13,956 nt of DNA from Deltaproteobacteria bacterium (lineage in GTDB: Bacteria; Desulfobacterota; Dissulfuribacteria; Dissulfuribacterales; UBA3076), in assembly GCA_013138705.1 (NCBI GenBank), contig WTCF01000231.1:1-13956 (forward strand), in the 5' to 3' direction. A program made the translations under genes and the position numbers. Of this stretch, positions 6,487 through 13,865 are shown in pieces (positions within the stretch are counted from its first letter, which is position 1; every line of letters begins with the position of its first letter). The notes beneath the pieces were generated by a model. The model was not told the DNA's origin and searched no databases. It worked only from the letters and a program-made list of their open reading frames with translations.

Positions 6487-7418
6487 CAGTTCTCTCTCAA
6501 AGTCCTTCCCGTCAGCTTTAAAAACAGATCTTCCAGATTTGCCGGGCGTTTGCTGACATGACTGAGGGTGATGGCCATGGTCTCAAGCTCATCACATGGT
6601 CCATGGGCATATATGAAGAGCCTGTCTGCTACCTTCTCTGTATCCACCTTGCAGGAGCGGAGGGTTTCTTCCAGAGCGTCAAGCTTTTCCGGACTGTCCT
6701 CCACCTCAAACACTTCCGATCCCATCATATCTGCCACCATTTCTCCGGGTTCCCCCTGTGCAACTATTTTCCCTTCATCCAGTATCAAAACCCTGTTGGT
6801 CAGGCGGGACACCTCTTCCATATAGTGGCTGGTGAGGAGCATAGTAGTACCCTGGGATCTCAGATCCTCAAGTCGTTCCCATATCAGGTGTCTGGCCTGG
6901 GGATCAAGGCCCATAGTGGGCTCATCAAGGATTAGCAACTCCGGCGCATTTATCAGGGCCCTTGACAAGAGAAGACGCCTACGCTGACCACCTGAAAGAT
7001 GTTGAATGATCTCATCACTTCGATTTTTCAAGGCAAAAAATCCAAGGAGATCGTCTGCTCGCTTTCTGGCTATAGAACGGTCTATTCCAAAATATGCAGC
7101 ATAGACGAGAAGGTTTTCATATACAGTCAGATCCGGGTCCAGGTTGTCTGCCTGGGGTACCACACCTATCCTCAATTTTACTTGTTTCAGCCGTTCAGGG
7201 ATGGATTCACCAAAGACGCTGATTTCACCTGAGGTGGACCGGACAAGGCCAAGAAGCATATATATGATGGTAGTCTTTCCGGCCCCATTAGGGCCGAGCA
7301 AACCCAGACATTCTCCGGGATATATACAGAGGTCGAGATCCTTAACCGCCACCCTGTCTCCGAATCGCTTTGTGAGATTCCGGATTTCTACAAGGGGAGG
7401 TTTGGCTGTCAATGTCAT
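6486..7418 (-). CDS. ABC-2 exporter ATP-binding protein, NodI-like
   Basis: This 310-aa protein has all ABC ATPase motifs: Walker A GPNGAGKTT (42-50), Q-loop Q89, signature LSGGQ (141-145), Walker B LLILDE (161-166) and the switch histidine in 'LLTSHYMEE' (H198). The C-terminal 70 residues form the accessory domain usual in NodI/DrrA/CcmA-type subunits. It energises the permease encoded by the next gene at the inner membrane. The ATG at 7418 has only a weak AGGT upstream; 80 nt separate it from the preceding gene, so an independent promoter there is possible but no strong one is visible. Confidence 0.94.
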   Translation of the reverse strand: MTLTAKPPLVEIRNLTKRFGDRVAVKDLDLCIYPGECLGLLGPNGAGKTTIIYMLLGLVRSTSGEISVFGESIPERLKQVKLRIGVVPQADNLDPDLTVYENLLVYAAYFGIDRSIARKRADDLLGFFALKNRSDEIIQHLSGGQRRRLLLSRALINAPELLILDEPTMGLDPQARHLIWERLEDLRSQGTTMLLTSHYMEEVSRLTNRVLILDEGKIVAQGEPGEMVADMMGSEVFEVEDSPEKLDALEETLRSCKVDTEKVADRLFIYAHGPCDELETMAITLSHVSKRPANLEDLFLKLTGRTLREN

Positions 7419-7498
7419 GGCGATTATTGTACCTATATATCACAATACGTTTTCGTTATGCCTTTAGATTAACACAGACTATTAGCAGTGTATTTTAC

Positions 7499-9229
7499 CT
7501 ATCTGTCAATCTTCAAATAGATCTCTGCTACAATCTCTTTTTCTTTTATAATACGATGACTTCCAATGGTTTTATACATCTTTAAACCATCCAAAAACGG
7601 ATAAATAACCCCATCAGCAATTATCTTACATTTTGCACCAGTATCTTGGTTTTTAGATGTAATATTAATGAATTGCCACTCCCATAACTCTTTAATCTCA
7701 TCAATCAGGTCATCAAATTTTATAAACACGATATCATTGTTTTTCCCAGTTAAGCCTTTATTAACATTTTGAAAATCAACGTTAGCAATGATCCCTTGAC
7801 CATTGTTAGATACATTAATCATATCTTTAATCATTTGCCGATCAACGGACACCATGCAAAAGCCTTTGTAAAAAACGTATGAAGGTTGAATGCCAAGGCC
7901 CGGCGGCAGAGCAATATTGTTTATTTCCACATTTTCAAATTTTTCTTTTTCCAGACCTATTCCTGTTTTTTGCATCGCTGACTCAAAAAGCTTTACTAAA
8001 GTTTCCTGGTTTTTCACCTCAAACAGAATCGTCAGCTTTGGGATCGGAATCGGGCCACCCATATCAACATCTGTGAGGATAATTCCGAACTGATTGCCAA
8101 GGGCTTGGAGTATCTCATCAAGTGAGCTTCCAAATTCCTTTTGAAATTCAGCTTCCTTAGATTCCCTGGCTTGATCATCTGGGAACATCTTTTCGGAAAA
8201 GATATTAAAAAGGGATTCAGGATCCATAGTATTGGTCCAGTAATAACATATGGTATTCTCCGGAACCATTTGAATTGTTGTATTTTCTCCGGGTTTAAAA
8301 CTATAGGCCTTAGCATAATCCGGTTCCATTTTGCACTTATCAAACAATACAATGGCCTTATCATGCAACAGATCACTTCCATCATCATATGCCGCATATC
8401 CCACCGCTTTTATGCCATCAAATGGGGCCAATGAACGTTCTATGTCAGCTGGTTTCATCCCGTCAGGGTTAATAGATCGAGCTATAATTAACATATAATC
8501 ACAGAATTTTTCGGTATTGTTATAAACAAAACTTCGGATCGATGTGGATACCAGCTTGTGTCGCAAATCCCGATAGTTTTTATTATCCGCTAACGACTCC
8601 TTCTGATTTGCCTTTAAATGGATACAATTCTTAATAGAAAGACTGTCAAATGAGGCAATTAACAAACCATCAGCCAGGGAATAATAGATTGATAAATCGT
8701 TGTCGAGATTAAGATTTTTAATCTCATAGTCGCCATATTCTTCCACTTGGCCTTCAGACCCTTTCGCAAGATATCTTGTAATAAATTCGGTAAAGTTTGC
8801 GTTATGCTTTGGCCTGGAAATGAGCACGATACTCCTGAGGGCCTTTTGTAGTTCTTCGAGTTTAGGATGATCAATCTTAATGGGCAAAACAGCAATTGCC
8901 GTCTCTTGCCCAAAAAGTTCTTTAAAAAGCAAACTATCAATGGCTGAAGAAACCGATGATTCAATTTTTTTGTACTTTTCAATAACATCCTTTGGCACTT
9001 CAAGCTCCAACATGACTTTGGCCAAGTCAATTTCTTTAAGCTTCTGCCCAAATTTCCCTTTTTTGAAATCATCAATACCCTTTTCAAGATCGATGAGATC
9101 TACCAATAATAAGGTGTCATGCGGTAGCAAGTCTGCAGGGATCACTCTGACATGACGCGGCTTTAAGTAGTACCAACTGCCTATGGCAAGTAAAACCACA
9201 ATTACAATTGCAACAAGAGACTTTTTCAT
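7499..9229 (-). CDS. Membrane-anchored periplasmic protein, DUF3352-like
   Basis: The product is 576 aa. I start it at ATG 9229 because GGAG lies 5 nt upstream and the protein then begins with a classical signal anchor ('MKKSLVAIVIVVLLAIGSWYYL'). A longer in-frame TTG at 9328 lies inside the predicted -35 box. After the anchor comes 'PHDTLLLVDLIDLEKGIDDFKKGKFGQKLKEID', the opening typical of DUF3352-type proteins of unknown function. Two roughly similar halves of alternating strands and helices follow ('VPENTICYYWTNTMDPESLFNIF' resembles the opening and may start a second repeat near residue 315). No catalytic motif is seen. It is a stand-alone unit between the exporter operon and divergent ctpA. 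The family assignment is from pattern memory and the function is unknown. Confidence 0.75.
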   Translation of the reverse strand: MKKSLVAIVIVVLLAIGSWYYLKPRHVRVIPADLLPHDTLLLVDLIDLEKGIDDFKKGKFGQKLKEIDLAKVMLELEVPKDVIEKYKKIESSVSSAIDSLLFKELFGQETAIAVLPIKIDHPKLEELQKALRSIVLISRPKHNANFTEFITRYLAKGSEGQVEEYGDYEIKNLNLDNDLSIYYSLADGLLIASFDSLSIKNCIHLKANQKESLADNKNYRDLRHKLVSTSIRSFVYNNTEKFCDYMLIIARSINPDGMKPADIERSLAPFDGIKAVGYAAYDDGSDLLHDKAIVLFDKCKMEPDYAKAYSFKPGENTTIQMVPENTICYYWTNTMDPESLFNIFSEKMFPDDQARESKEAEFQKEFGSSLDEILQALGNQFGIILTDVDMGGPIPIPKLTILFEVKNQETLVKLFESAMQKTGIGLEKEKFENVEINNIALPPGLGIQPSYVFYKGFCMVSVDRQMIKDMINVSNNGQGIIANVDFQNVNKGLTGKNNDIVFIKFDDLIDEIKELWEWQFINITSKNQDTGAKCKIIADGVIYPFLDGLKMYKTIGSHRIIKEKEIVAEIYLKIDR

Positions 9230-9298
9230 TTTAACTCCATTCAGGGTAACCTCTTTCGTGCGTTTTGCTGGCGGTGCCTTCACTCGACTCGCCTCCTC

Positions 9299-9328
9299 TC
9301 TATATCGGATCACCCTTATTTTTGTCAA
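9299..9328 (-). promoter_or_regulatory. Sigma70 promoter of the DUF3352-like gene
   Basis: On the minus strand a perfect TTGACA (9328-9323) and TATAGA (9304-9299) are separated by 18 nt. The transcription start would be near 9292, about 63 nt before the ATG at 9229. This also argues against the longer in-frame start at 9328. Confidence 0.6.
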
Positions 9329-9377
9329 ATATTAGAGGCTCAAAGCCAAGTTGGCGCGTCCATCCACAGACTTCCCT

Positions 9378-9409
9378 TTCGTGTCTTCGTATTTTCGTGC
9401 TTTCTTGAT
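9378..9409 (+). repeat. Period-8 degenerate tandem repeat (TTCGTG type)
   Basis: Four successive 8-mers read TTCGTGTC, TTCGTATT, TTCGTGCT and TTCTTGAT. Read on the opposite strand this would encode H-E-N-T-K-T-R-like residues, a pattern I have seen as intergenic junk in many genomes. It shares its 8-nt period, but not its sequence, with the block at 4602-4633. Confidence 0.55.
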
Positions 9410-9491
9410 AAATATTCCTTTGTTCTTATGGATTTAGGGGGTTGCTGTAAATGGCAAAATAGAGATTGCCTGTCTTCCCAGGATGTTTTAT

Positions 9492-9500
9492 TGTTATAAT
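9492..9500 (+). promoter_or_regulatory. Extended -10 promoter of ctpA
   Basis: A perfect TATAAT (9495-9500) is preceded by TGT, giving the extended -10 form TGnTATAAT. No good -35 is found at 16-18 nt, which extended -10 promoters can tolerate. Transcription would start near 9507, leaving a very short leader that carries the AGGGAGA ribosome site before ATG 9520. Confidence 0.5.
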
Positions 9501-9519
9501 TAGTCGAGGGAGATAAAAA

Positions 9520-10893
9520 ATGGAAAAATTTCCAAGGTCGGGACGTTACTGGCTTATTATAATTGCTCTGATTTGTGTTTTCATGGTCATAGGCACCTAT
9601 CAAGCACATCAAATTGCCTCTGCCAGAGAAAACGGAACTTACGAACAACTTAAGATCTTCGGTTCTGTTCTCGATCTGGTACAGCGCAACTATGTTGAAG
9701 AGATTCCGCCCAAGGAACTTATCTACGGTGCAGTACAGGGCATGCTCAAATCTCTTGATCCCCACTCCTCTTTCATGAAGCCTGAGGACTACAAGGAACT
9801 TCAGATAGAGACCAAAGGCATCTTTACAGGTATAGGAATAGAGATCAGCCTCAAAGATGGAATACTGACGGTTGTATCCCCCATAGAGGGCACTCCAGCA
9901 TACAAGGCGGGTCTGAAGGCCAATGATAAAATACTCAAGATAGAGGGTAAAACCACTAAAAACATGACCTTGATTGAGTCAGTAAAGCTTCTAAGAGGTG
10001 CCAAGGGGACCGACGTCACTATCTCCATATATCGAGAGGGATGGAGACGGCTTAAAGACGTAACCCTGACAAGGGACGTAATCCCCATAAAAAGTGTGCG
10101 ATCCAGGATGCTGGAAGAGGGCTATGGTTATATACGTATTAGTAACTTCCAGAACAAGACTACTTTCGAACTGAAAAAGGCATTAAAAGAACTGGAAAAG
10201 GGCAAAGGTCTCAAGGGCCTGGTTCTTGATATGCGAAGCAATCCTGGTGGGTTACTCGACCAGGCTGTAAAAGTAGCTGACGTATTTCTAAAAAAGGGAC
10301 TTATTGTTTACACAGACGGCAGGATCGAAGAACAAAAAATGCGTTTTGAGGCCCATCCGGACAAGCATTCTCATAATTATCCCATTGCAGTATTGGTCAA
10401 TGAAGGAAGCGCCAGTGCCTCGGAGATAGTTGCCGGGGCCCTTCAAGATCACAAAAGGGCAATAATTGTAGGAGTCCAGACCTTTGGCAAGGGATCGGTC
10501 CAGACCATCATTCCCCTTGAAGACGGATCTGCAGTACGCCTTACCACAGCCAGATACTACACGCCTAACGGCAGATCCATACAGGCAAAGGGCATAGAGC
10601 CTGATATAGAAGTACCTTACACGCCCATGGAAAAACCAAAAGAAAAGGACGAATTCTTTCATTTTCCGACGGAACGCGATTTAGAGGGACACCTGCTAAA
10701 TGAAGATGAGCCAATTGAAGATGAGCTGAATTCTGTAAAAGATAAAAAAGATAAGCCGGAAGCTGTCGACTCCGAAGTTGAAAATGGAGAAACACAGCCA
10801 CCCCCCATGGATAACCAGTTAGAAGAAGCAGTTAGAATATTAAAGGCGTGGGCCATATTTAAACAAGTTACCTCTGCGAAGACTGTAAGGTGA
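9520..10893 (+). CDS. ctpA: Carboxy-terminal processing serine protease CtpA (S41A)
   Basis: This 457-aa protease is anchored by one N-terminal helix (about residues 11-27) and faces the periplasm. Residues about 35-95 form the dimerising N-terminal part ('DPHSSFMKPEDY'). A PDZ domain (about 97-185) contains 'GIGIEI' and 'SPIEGTPAYKAGLKANDKIL'. The S41 core follows, with 'GLVLDMRSNPGGLLDQAV' and the catalytic residues S299 (in GSASASE), K324 (in FGKGSVQ) and Q328. These have the same spacing as the Ser-Lys-Gln of B. subtilis CtpB. The tail (about 370-430) is acidic and probably disordered, then ends in a short helix. The family trims C-termini of periplasmic proteins and often controls peptidoglycan hydrolases. 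The following yibQ gene is a common partner. The ATG has AGGGAGA 6 nt upstream. Confidence 0.96.
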   Translation: MEKFPRSGRYWLIIIALICVFMVIGTYQAHQIASARENGTYEQLKIFGSVLDLVQRNYVEEIPPKELIYGAVQGMLKSLDPHSSFMKPEDYKELQIETKGIFTGIGIEISLKDGILTVVSPIEGTPAYKAGLKANDKILKIEGKTTKNMTLIESVKLLRGAKGTDVTISIYREGWRRLKDVTLTRDVIPIKSVRSRMLEEGYGYIRISNFQNKTTFELKKALKELEKGKGLKGLVLDMRSNPGGLLDQAVKVADVFLKKGLIVYTDGRIEEQKMRFEAHPDKHSHNYPIAVLVNEGSASASEIVAGALQDHKRAIIVGVQTFGKGSVQTIIPLEDGSAVRLTTARYYTPNGRSIQAKGIEPDIEVPYTPMEKPKEKDEFFHFPTERDLEGHLLNEDEPIEDELNSVKDKKDKPEAVDSEVENGETQPPPMDNQLEEAVRILKAWAIFKQVTSAKTVR

Positions 10894-10900
10894 ACCTCCT

Positions 10901-10986
10901 GCAAAACCCAAGATTTTTTTTGAGGGCAACGCGGTCATCGGGACATTGTTCTCGGAACGGCAGTTCCAGCCAAAGATGGGTTTTGC
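10901..10986 (+). other. Nested inverted repeat between ctpA and yibQ
   Basis: Perfect 10-nt arms GCAAAACCCA (10901-10910) and TGGGTTTTGC (10977-10986) enclose 66 nt. Inside is a second hairpin, GGAAC (10954-10958) and GTTCC (10963-10967) around GGCA. A run of eight T (10914-10921) follows the left arm. Possible readings are a structured RNA leader or attenuator acting on yibQ, whose start lacks a clear ribosome site, or an 86-bp MITE-like remnant. I recognise no known riboswitch. Confidence 0.45.
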
Positions 10987-11006
10987 GAGTGGCTCAAGCC
11001 TTTTAA

Positions 11007-11909
11007 ATGGCTAAATCTCGCTCATCGAGGAACAAAACCCGCAAAAAGAATCTCACAAGACGCTCTCCCCGTCTATTGTGGCCTATAATAGCCTTGGGAA
11101 TAACCGGGGCAATTGTGGCCCTTTTATACCTTCTTCCTTTACCACAGAGCACAGGACCAAAAGTCCGCCCGCCCTTTGAAGAATTTGATTCCGCACCACC
11201 GGTTTCCCGTCCTTCCAAACCATCAAGACCGAAAAGCACAGCCTCTATGCCTGTAGTAGCTATACTTATAGACGACATGGGTTATAATCTTCCAATTAAC
11301 AATCAGCTTCTGAAGTTAGAGGCCCCTCTTTCCTTTTCCTTTCTCCCAACAGCACCTCATACGCCCACGCTGGCCAAAAAGGCCAAGGATCTCGGCAAAG
11401 ATGTCTTAATACACCTGCCCCTGGAGCCTGTTAACAGTGCGATTGATCCTGGTCCCGGCGTCCTGCGTCTAAGTATGGACTTTGATTCCATGTTACAGAT
11501 ACTCAGAAAGGACCTGGATGCTGTGCCTGGTGCAATCGGAGTAAATAATCACATGGGTTCTAAATTCACTACAAGTAAAAAGGGCATGGAATTGATTCTT
11601 ACTGAAATAAAACGCCGTGGTCTTTTTTTTGTTGACAGCAAGACTACTCATGACAGTGTGGCATATGTAACTGCCAGATCTATGGGGATACCGGCTGCTG
11701 AAAGGACCGTGTTTCTGGATCACGATACTCAAAAGGAATCCATCAGAAGGGAAATCAAGAAAATGGTGAAACTGTCTATGGAGAATGGATGTGTTCTTGC
11801 CATAGGGCATCCGACACCTAATACGTGGAAGGTTTTGTATGAGGAACTGCCGCGGATAAGGAAGCGTGTCAGGATTGTTCCGGTTCATAAGATTCTTGTT
11901 ACCCAATAG
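11007..11909 (+). CDS. yibQ: Divergent polysaccharide deacetylase family protein (YibQ-like)
   Basis: The product is 300 aa. It starts with a very basic stretch (residues 1-20), one membrane helix (about 22-43) and a proline/serine-rich linker (50-80). The divergent polysaccharide deacetylase domain (DUF610) follows, with 'VVAILIDDMGYN' carrying the two metal-site aspartates (D89, D90), 'VLIHLPLEP', 'GVNNHMGSKFT', 'LFFVDSKTTHDS' and 'CVLAIGHP'. The family is a NodB-like fold in the periplasm; its substrate is not established. It is 113 nt downstream of ctpA on the same strand, a conserved pairing with envelope or peptidoglycan genes. The ATG at 11007 is the only plausible start because TAA is directly upstream in frame, yet no good ribosome site precedes it. 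Confidence 0.92.
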   Translation: MAKSRSSRNKTRKKNLTRRSPRLLWPIIALGITGAIVALLYLLPLPQSTGPKVRPPFEEFDSAPPVSRPSKPSRPKSTASMPVVAILIDDMGYNLPINNQLLKLEAPLSFSFLPTAPHTPTLAKKAKDLGKDVLIHLPLEPVNSAIDPGPGVLRLSMDFDSMLQILRKDLDAVPGAIGVNNHMGSKFTTSKKGMELILTEIKRRGLFFVDSKTTHDSVAYVTARSMGIPAAERTVFLDHDTQKESIRREIKKMVKLSMENGCVLAIGHPTPNTWKVLYEELPRIRKRVRIVPVHKILVTQ

Positions 11910-11950
11910 AACGTACCATATAGTTTTACCATCACAGTTACCTGGAAATA

Positions 11951-12355
11951 ATGAAAATGAAATACGGAGAAAAAGAAATAAAAAAGGCCGAGCTTGAATC
12001 ATGGCCGAATCCATGCCCTGAACGCGATTATACCATAGAGATAAGTTTCCCGGAATTTACCTGTCTTTGCCCAAAGTCAGGATATCCTGACTTTGCAACC
12101 ATAAGGATAACCTATGTACCGGACCGGTTTATAGTGGAACTGAAATCTCTAAAACTCTATCTCAATACCTATAGAGATCAATATGTTTCGCACGAAGAAG
12201 CCGTCAACAAAATTTTCTCAGACCTGATGGAGGTCCTCTCCCCCCGCACTATCAAGGTGGAAGGTGATTTTCATCCAAGAGGTAATGTCCACACGGTGAT
12301 CAAGGTTGAAGGAGGCCCCGGATTACCCTCAGAGCTTGTTCCCAGGCAGAAATAG
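11951..12355 (+). CDS. queF: NADPH-dependent preQ0 (7-cyano-7-deazaguanine) reductase QueF
   Basis: The product is 134 aa, the short unimodular form like B. subtilis YkvM. QueF reduces the nitrile of preQ0 to the amine preQ1 with two NADPH in queuosine biosynthesis for tRNA. The catalytic cysteine is C40 in '[11 protein letters not shown]' and the proton-transfer aspartate is D47, the same 7-residue spacing as C55/D62 of the Bacillus enzyme. The QueF motif '[14 protein letters not shown]' (62-75) binds NADPH, and H81-E82 match the substrate-binding HE pair. The ATG at 11951 has TGGA 5-8 nt upstream; a second ATG two codons later is also possible. It lies 41 nt after yibQ on the same strand, so probably the same transcript, although the function is unrelated to the envelope genes. 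Confidence 0.96.
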   Translation: MKMKYGEKEIKKAELESWPNPCPERDYTIEISFPEFTCLCPKSGYPDFATIRITYVPDRFIVELKSLKLYLNTYRDQYVSHEEAVNKIFSDLMEVLSPRTIKVEGDFHPRGNVHTVIKVEGGPGLPSELVPRQK

Positions 12356-12410
12356 CTTACACCCAACATCGGCAAGAAGCCGTGCCGGTTCATATGGGAA
12401 AGTCGGGGCT
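12356..12410. terminator. Convergent gap with weak stem-loop
   Basis: The 55-nt gap between queF and the opposing gene contains CGGCA and TGCCG around 8 nt (about 12370-12387). There is no T-run in either direction, so an intrinsic terminator is doubtful. Confidence 0.2.
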
Positions 12411-13229
12411 TTACCAGTATCTTTCCGACTCGTAGGTCAGTTGGCTCAGGATTCCTTTGACACGCTTCTTGATGCGATAGGAAAATTGAGGCGAATCAAG
12501 CATTGGCAAAAGTGCCTTTTCCGCAATATCCAAGGGCATTCCTTTAAAGAAACGGAATACTGTAGTGTACCAACTCCGCGTTGTATTGTTGGATGGTGTC
12601 CGGAAAAGATCTTCAACCAACAAATGCGCAAGATCCCCTTTATATTTGAGGGTGCGGCTGATTTCTCTGAAAATAGCGATTCTGAAATGGGTCTGTTCCA
12701 CTGTCGTCGGATGGGGCAGGTCCTTTAGGTAGCCACAAAGGACATCATAGGCAGCTCGATTTCCATGACTGATTAGGACTCCAAAATCTCTCACGGCTTC
12801 TTCACGCGCTTCCGAGGTATCCGCATTGTTTAGTCTTTCTATGTATTGTTCCACAGGCATGTTGGCCCAATCAATTTTATCGACTATATCCCCAAGGATG
12901 GCCAGTTCAAGCGTTTCCGCTGTCAATTCTCCGTCCCTGGCCAATTGTTCAATGGCGCTGCTCAACTCAGGCGATAAGGGGATATCCTCATCAGTAACAT
13001 CCATAGGATCAAAATCAGGACAAGCTTCCTGGTCCCAGGGAAATCGCTTTTGTTTTACAAGTTCTTGGCAACGAGAAAAGTCCTGATTGTCAAGCAGGTC
13101 GTCCAGATAGGGTTCAAGTTCGGGATCATTCAGACAAATTGCAAAATCACTCCCGTATGGTTCGGAGGGGAAACTGTAGTTGCAATTCGTGCAAAGTCTT
13201 TCAAGCTCATCGGAAGTCTTACTCATCAT
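12411..13229 (-). CDS. Unrecognised helical protein with N-terminal cysteine cluster
   Basis: The product is 272 aa. I start it at ATG 13229 (or the adjacent ATG 13226) because GGAGGA lies just upstream; the longer in-frame ATG at 13304 has no ribosome site and would read a decayed fragment. The first 80 residues carry five cysteines (C13-x2-C16, C32, C54, C70) in acidic sequence ('LCTNCNYSF', 'AICLNDPELEPYLDDLL', 'EACPDFDPMD'), which could bind zinc or iron. The rest (about 90-272) is predicted helical, with pairs of helices that resemble HEAT-type repeats ('AREEAVRDFGVLIS', 'AAYDVLCGYLKDL', 'HFRIAIFREISRTL', 'IAEKALLPMLDS'). No catalytic motif or membrane segment is seen. It follows decayed fragments and a toxin-antitoxin pair, so it may be accessory. 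I do not recognise the family. Confidence 0.7.
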   Translation of the reverse strand: MMSKTSDELERLCTNCNYSFPSEPYGSDFAICLNDPELEPYLDDLLDNQDFSRCQELVKQKRFPWDQEACPDFDPMDVTDEDIPLSPELSSAIEQLARDGELTAETLELAILGDIVDKIDWANMPVEQYIERLNNADTSEAREEAVRDFGVLISHGNRAAYDVLCGYLKDLPHPTTVEQTHFRIAIFREISRTLKYKGDLAHLLVEDLFRTPSNNTTRSWYTTVFRFFKGMPLDIAEKALLPMLDSPQFSYRIKKRVKGILSQLTYESERYW

Positions 13230-13314
13230 ACTCCTCCACTGAAACGATAACCCCGTCATCCAGGTCCAGTTCGATGCGCTTGTCCGCGCATGACTCGGGG
13301 CCATAATAAATCAG
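13219..13314 (-). pseudogene. C-terminal fragment resembling a PglX/methyltransferase tail
   Basis: A 31-codon open stretch between an in-frame TAG (13317-13315) and TAA (13221-13219) has no usable start. It contains 'DKRIELDLDDGVIVSVEEYD'. 'DKRIxLxLDDGVxVNY' is a tail I associate with BREX PglX-type and related adenine methyltransferases; this is from memory and needs a search. Its stop overlaps the ATG-ATG of the downstream gene (ATGATGAGTAA), the arrangement of coupled operon genes. This suggests the downstream gene once followed a larger gene whose body has been lost. Confidence 0.35.
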
Positions 13315-13409
13315 CTAGTTCTTTCATTTAGTGCCCATTCATCCCCTACCCCATACCGTTTTATCACTGCGCTTTCAGGATGCCCCTGGACAGCACTTGC
13401 TCCGGAAAC
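13315..13409 (-). other. Short gap with protein-like but unstarted sequence
   Basis: Directly after the PIN toxin stop, in the same frame, 31 further codons remain open and include 'HPESAVIKRYGVGDEWALNE' before a TGA. There is no start codon or ribosome site. It is either a decayed coding fragment or chance. No terminator is visible. Confidence 0.25.
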
Positions 13410-13859
13410 TTATCTTTTTGACAAGTCCTCTGACTCCCATTCTTTTTCCCAAACGTCCAAAAACGATTTAGCTTTAAGAATCCTAGTCCCCCGGTAGGTT
13501 TCTATGTCCAGTAAATGATGATCTCCAAAAACAATATAATCCGCTTCGCCTTCATAAGCGCATGCCAAATATTTGTTATCTGTGGGATCATCTTCAATTA
13601 GATCAACTTCTCCCTCTCCTTCAACAATCCAGGCAAACATTAAGATATCTTCAAAGTATGCGTCTATTTCCTGGGCGGTTTTACCATGGTATTTTTGAAG
13701 CTTGGGGTAGAGTAAGATACGTTTTATCTCTTTTATAATGGCCGGAGACAGAATCAATTCCACTTGATTCTGTTTAATCAAATCAAGAATCCTGCCGGGA
13801 TTTGAATTCGGCTTGATCAAGGCGCTGGCAAAAAGGTTGGCATCGACAACAATCTTCAA
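13410..13859 (-). CDS. PIN-domain RNase toxin of a type II toxin-antitoxin pair
   Basis: This 149-aa single-domain protein belongs to the COG1569-like PIN group (putative toxin). The acidic metal-site residues are visible as D6 ('VVDANLFASAL'), E44 ('SPAIIKEI'), D94 ('DPTDNKYLACA') and D113 ('YIVFGDHHLL'). Such toxins cleave RNA with Mg or Mn and are held inactive by the upstream antitoxin. The start is a TTG at 13859: no ATG or GTG lies early enough, and D6 must be kept near the N-terminus. The AAAGGA ribosome site sits inside the end of the antitoxin gene, whose TGA is 6 nt upstream, so translation is probably coupled and the toxin made less efficiently. Confidence 0.88.
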   Translation of the reverse strand: MKIVVDANLFASALIKPNSNPGRILDLIKQNQVELILSPAIIKEIKRILLYPKLQKYHGKTAQEIDAYFEDILMFAWIVEGEGEVDLIEDDPTDNKYLACAYEGEADYIVFGDHHLLDIETYRGTRILKAKSFLDVWEKEWESEDLSKR

Positions 13860-13865
13860 AACAAC

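Larger units (their letters stand above)
9230..9519. other. 290-nt divergent intergenic region
   Basis: It carries outward-facing promoters for the DUF3352-like gene and for ctpA, and between them a period-8 repeat block (9378-9409). No small gene is supported. Confidence 0.6.

Noticed and set aside
9230..9328. Longer DUF3352-like protein starting at TTG 9328
   Set aside because: The TTG lies in a perfect TTGACA -35 box, and ATG 9229 has GGAG and begins a signal anchor.
9340..9765. Minus-strand ORF of 141 aa over the ctpA start
   Set aside because: It is antisense to the well-supported ctpA N-terminus and translates the TTCGTG repeat into HENTKTRK-like junk.
11493..12014. Minus-strand ORF of 173 aa across yibQ and queF
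   Set aside because: It overlaps two conserved plus-strand genes and shows no domain features.
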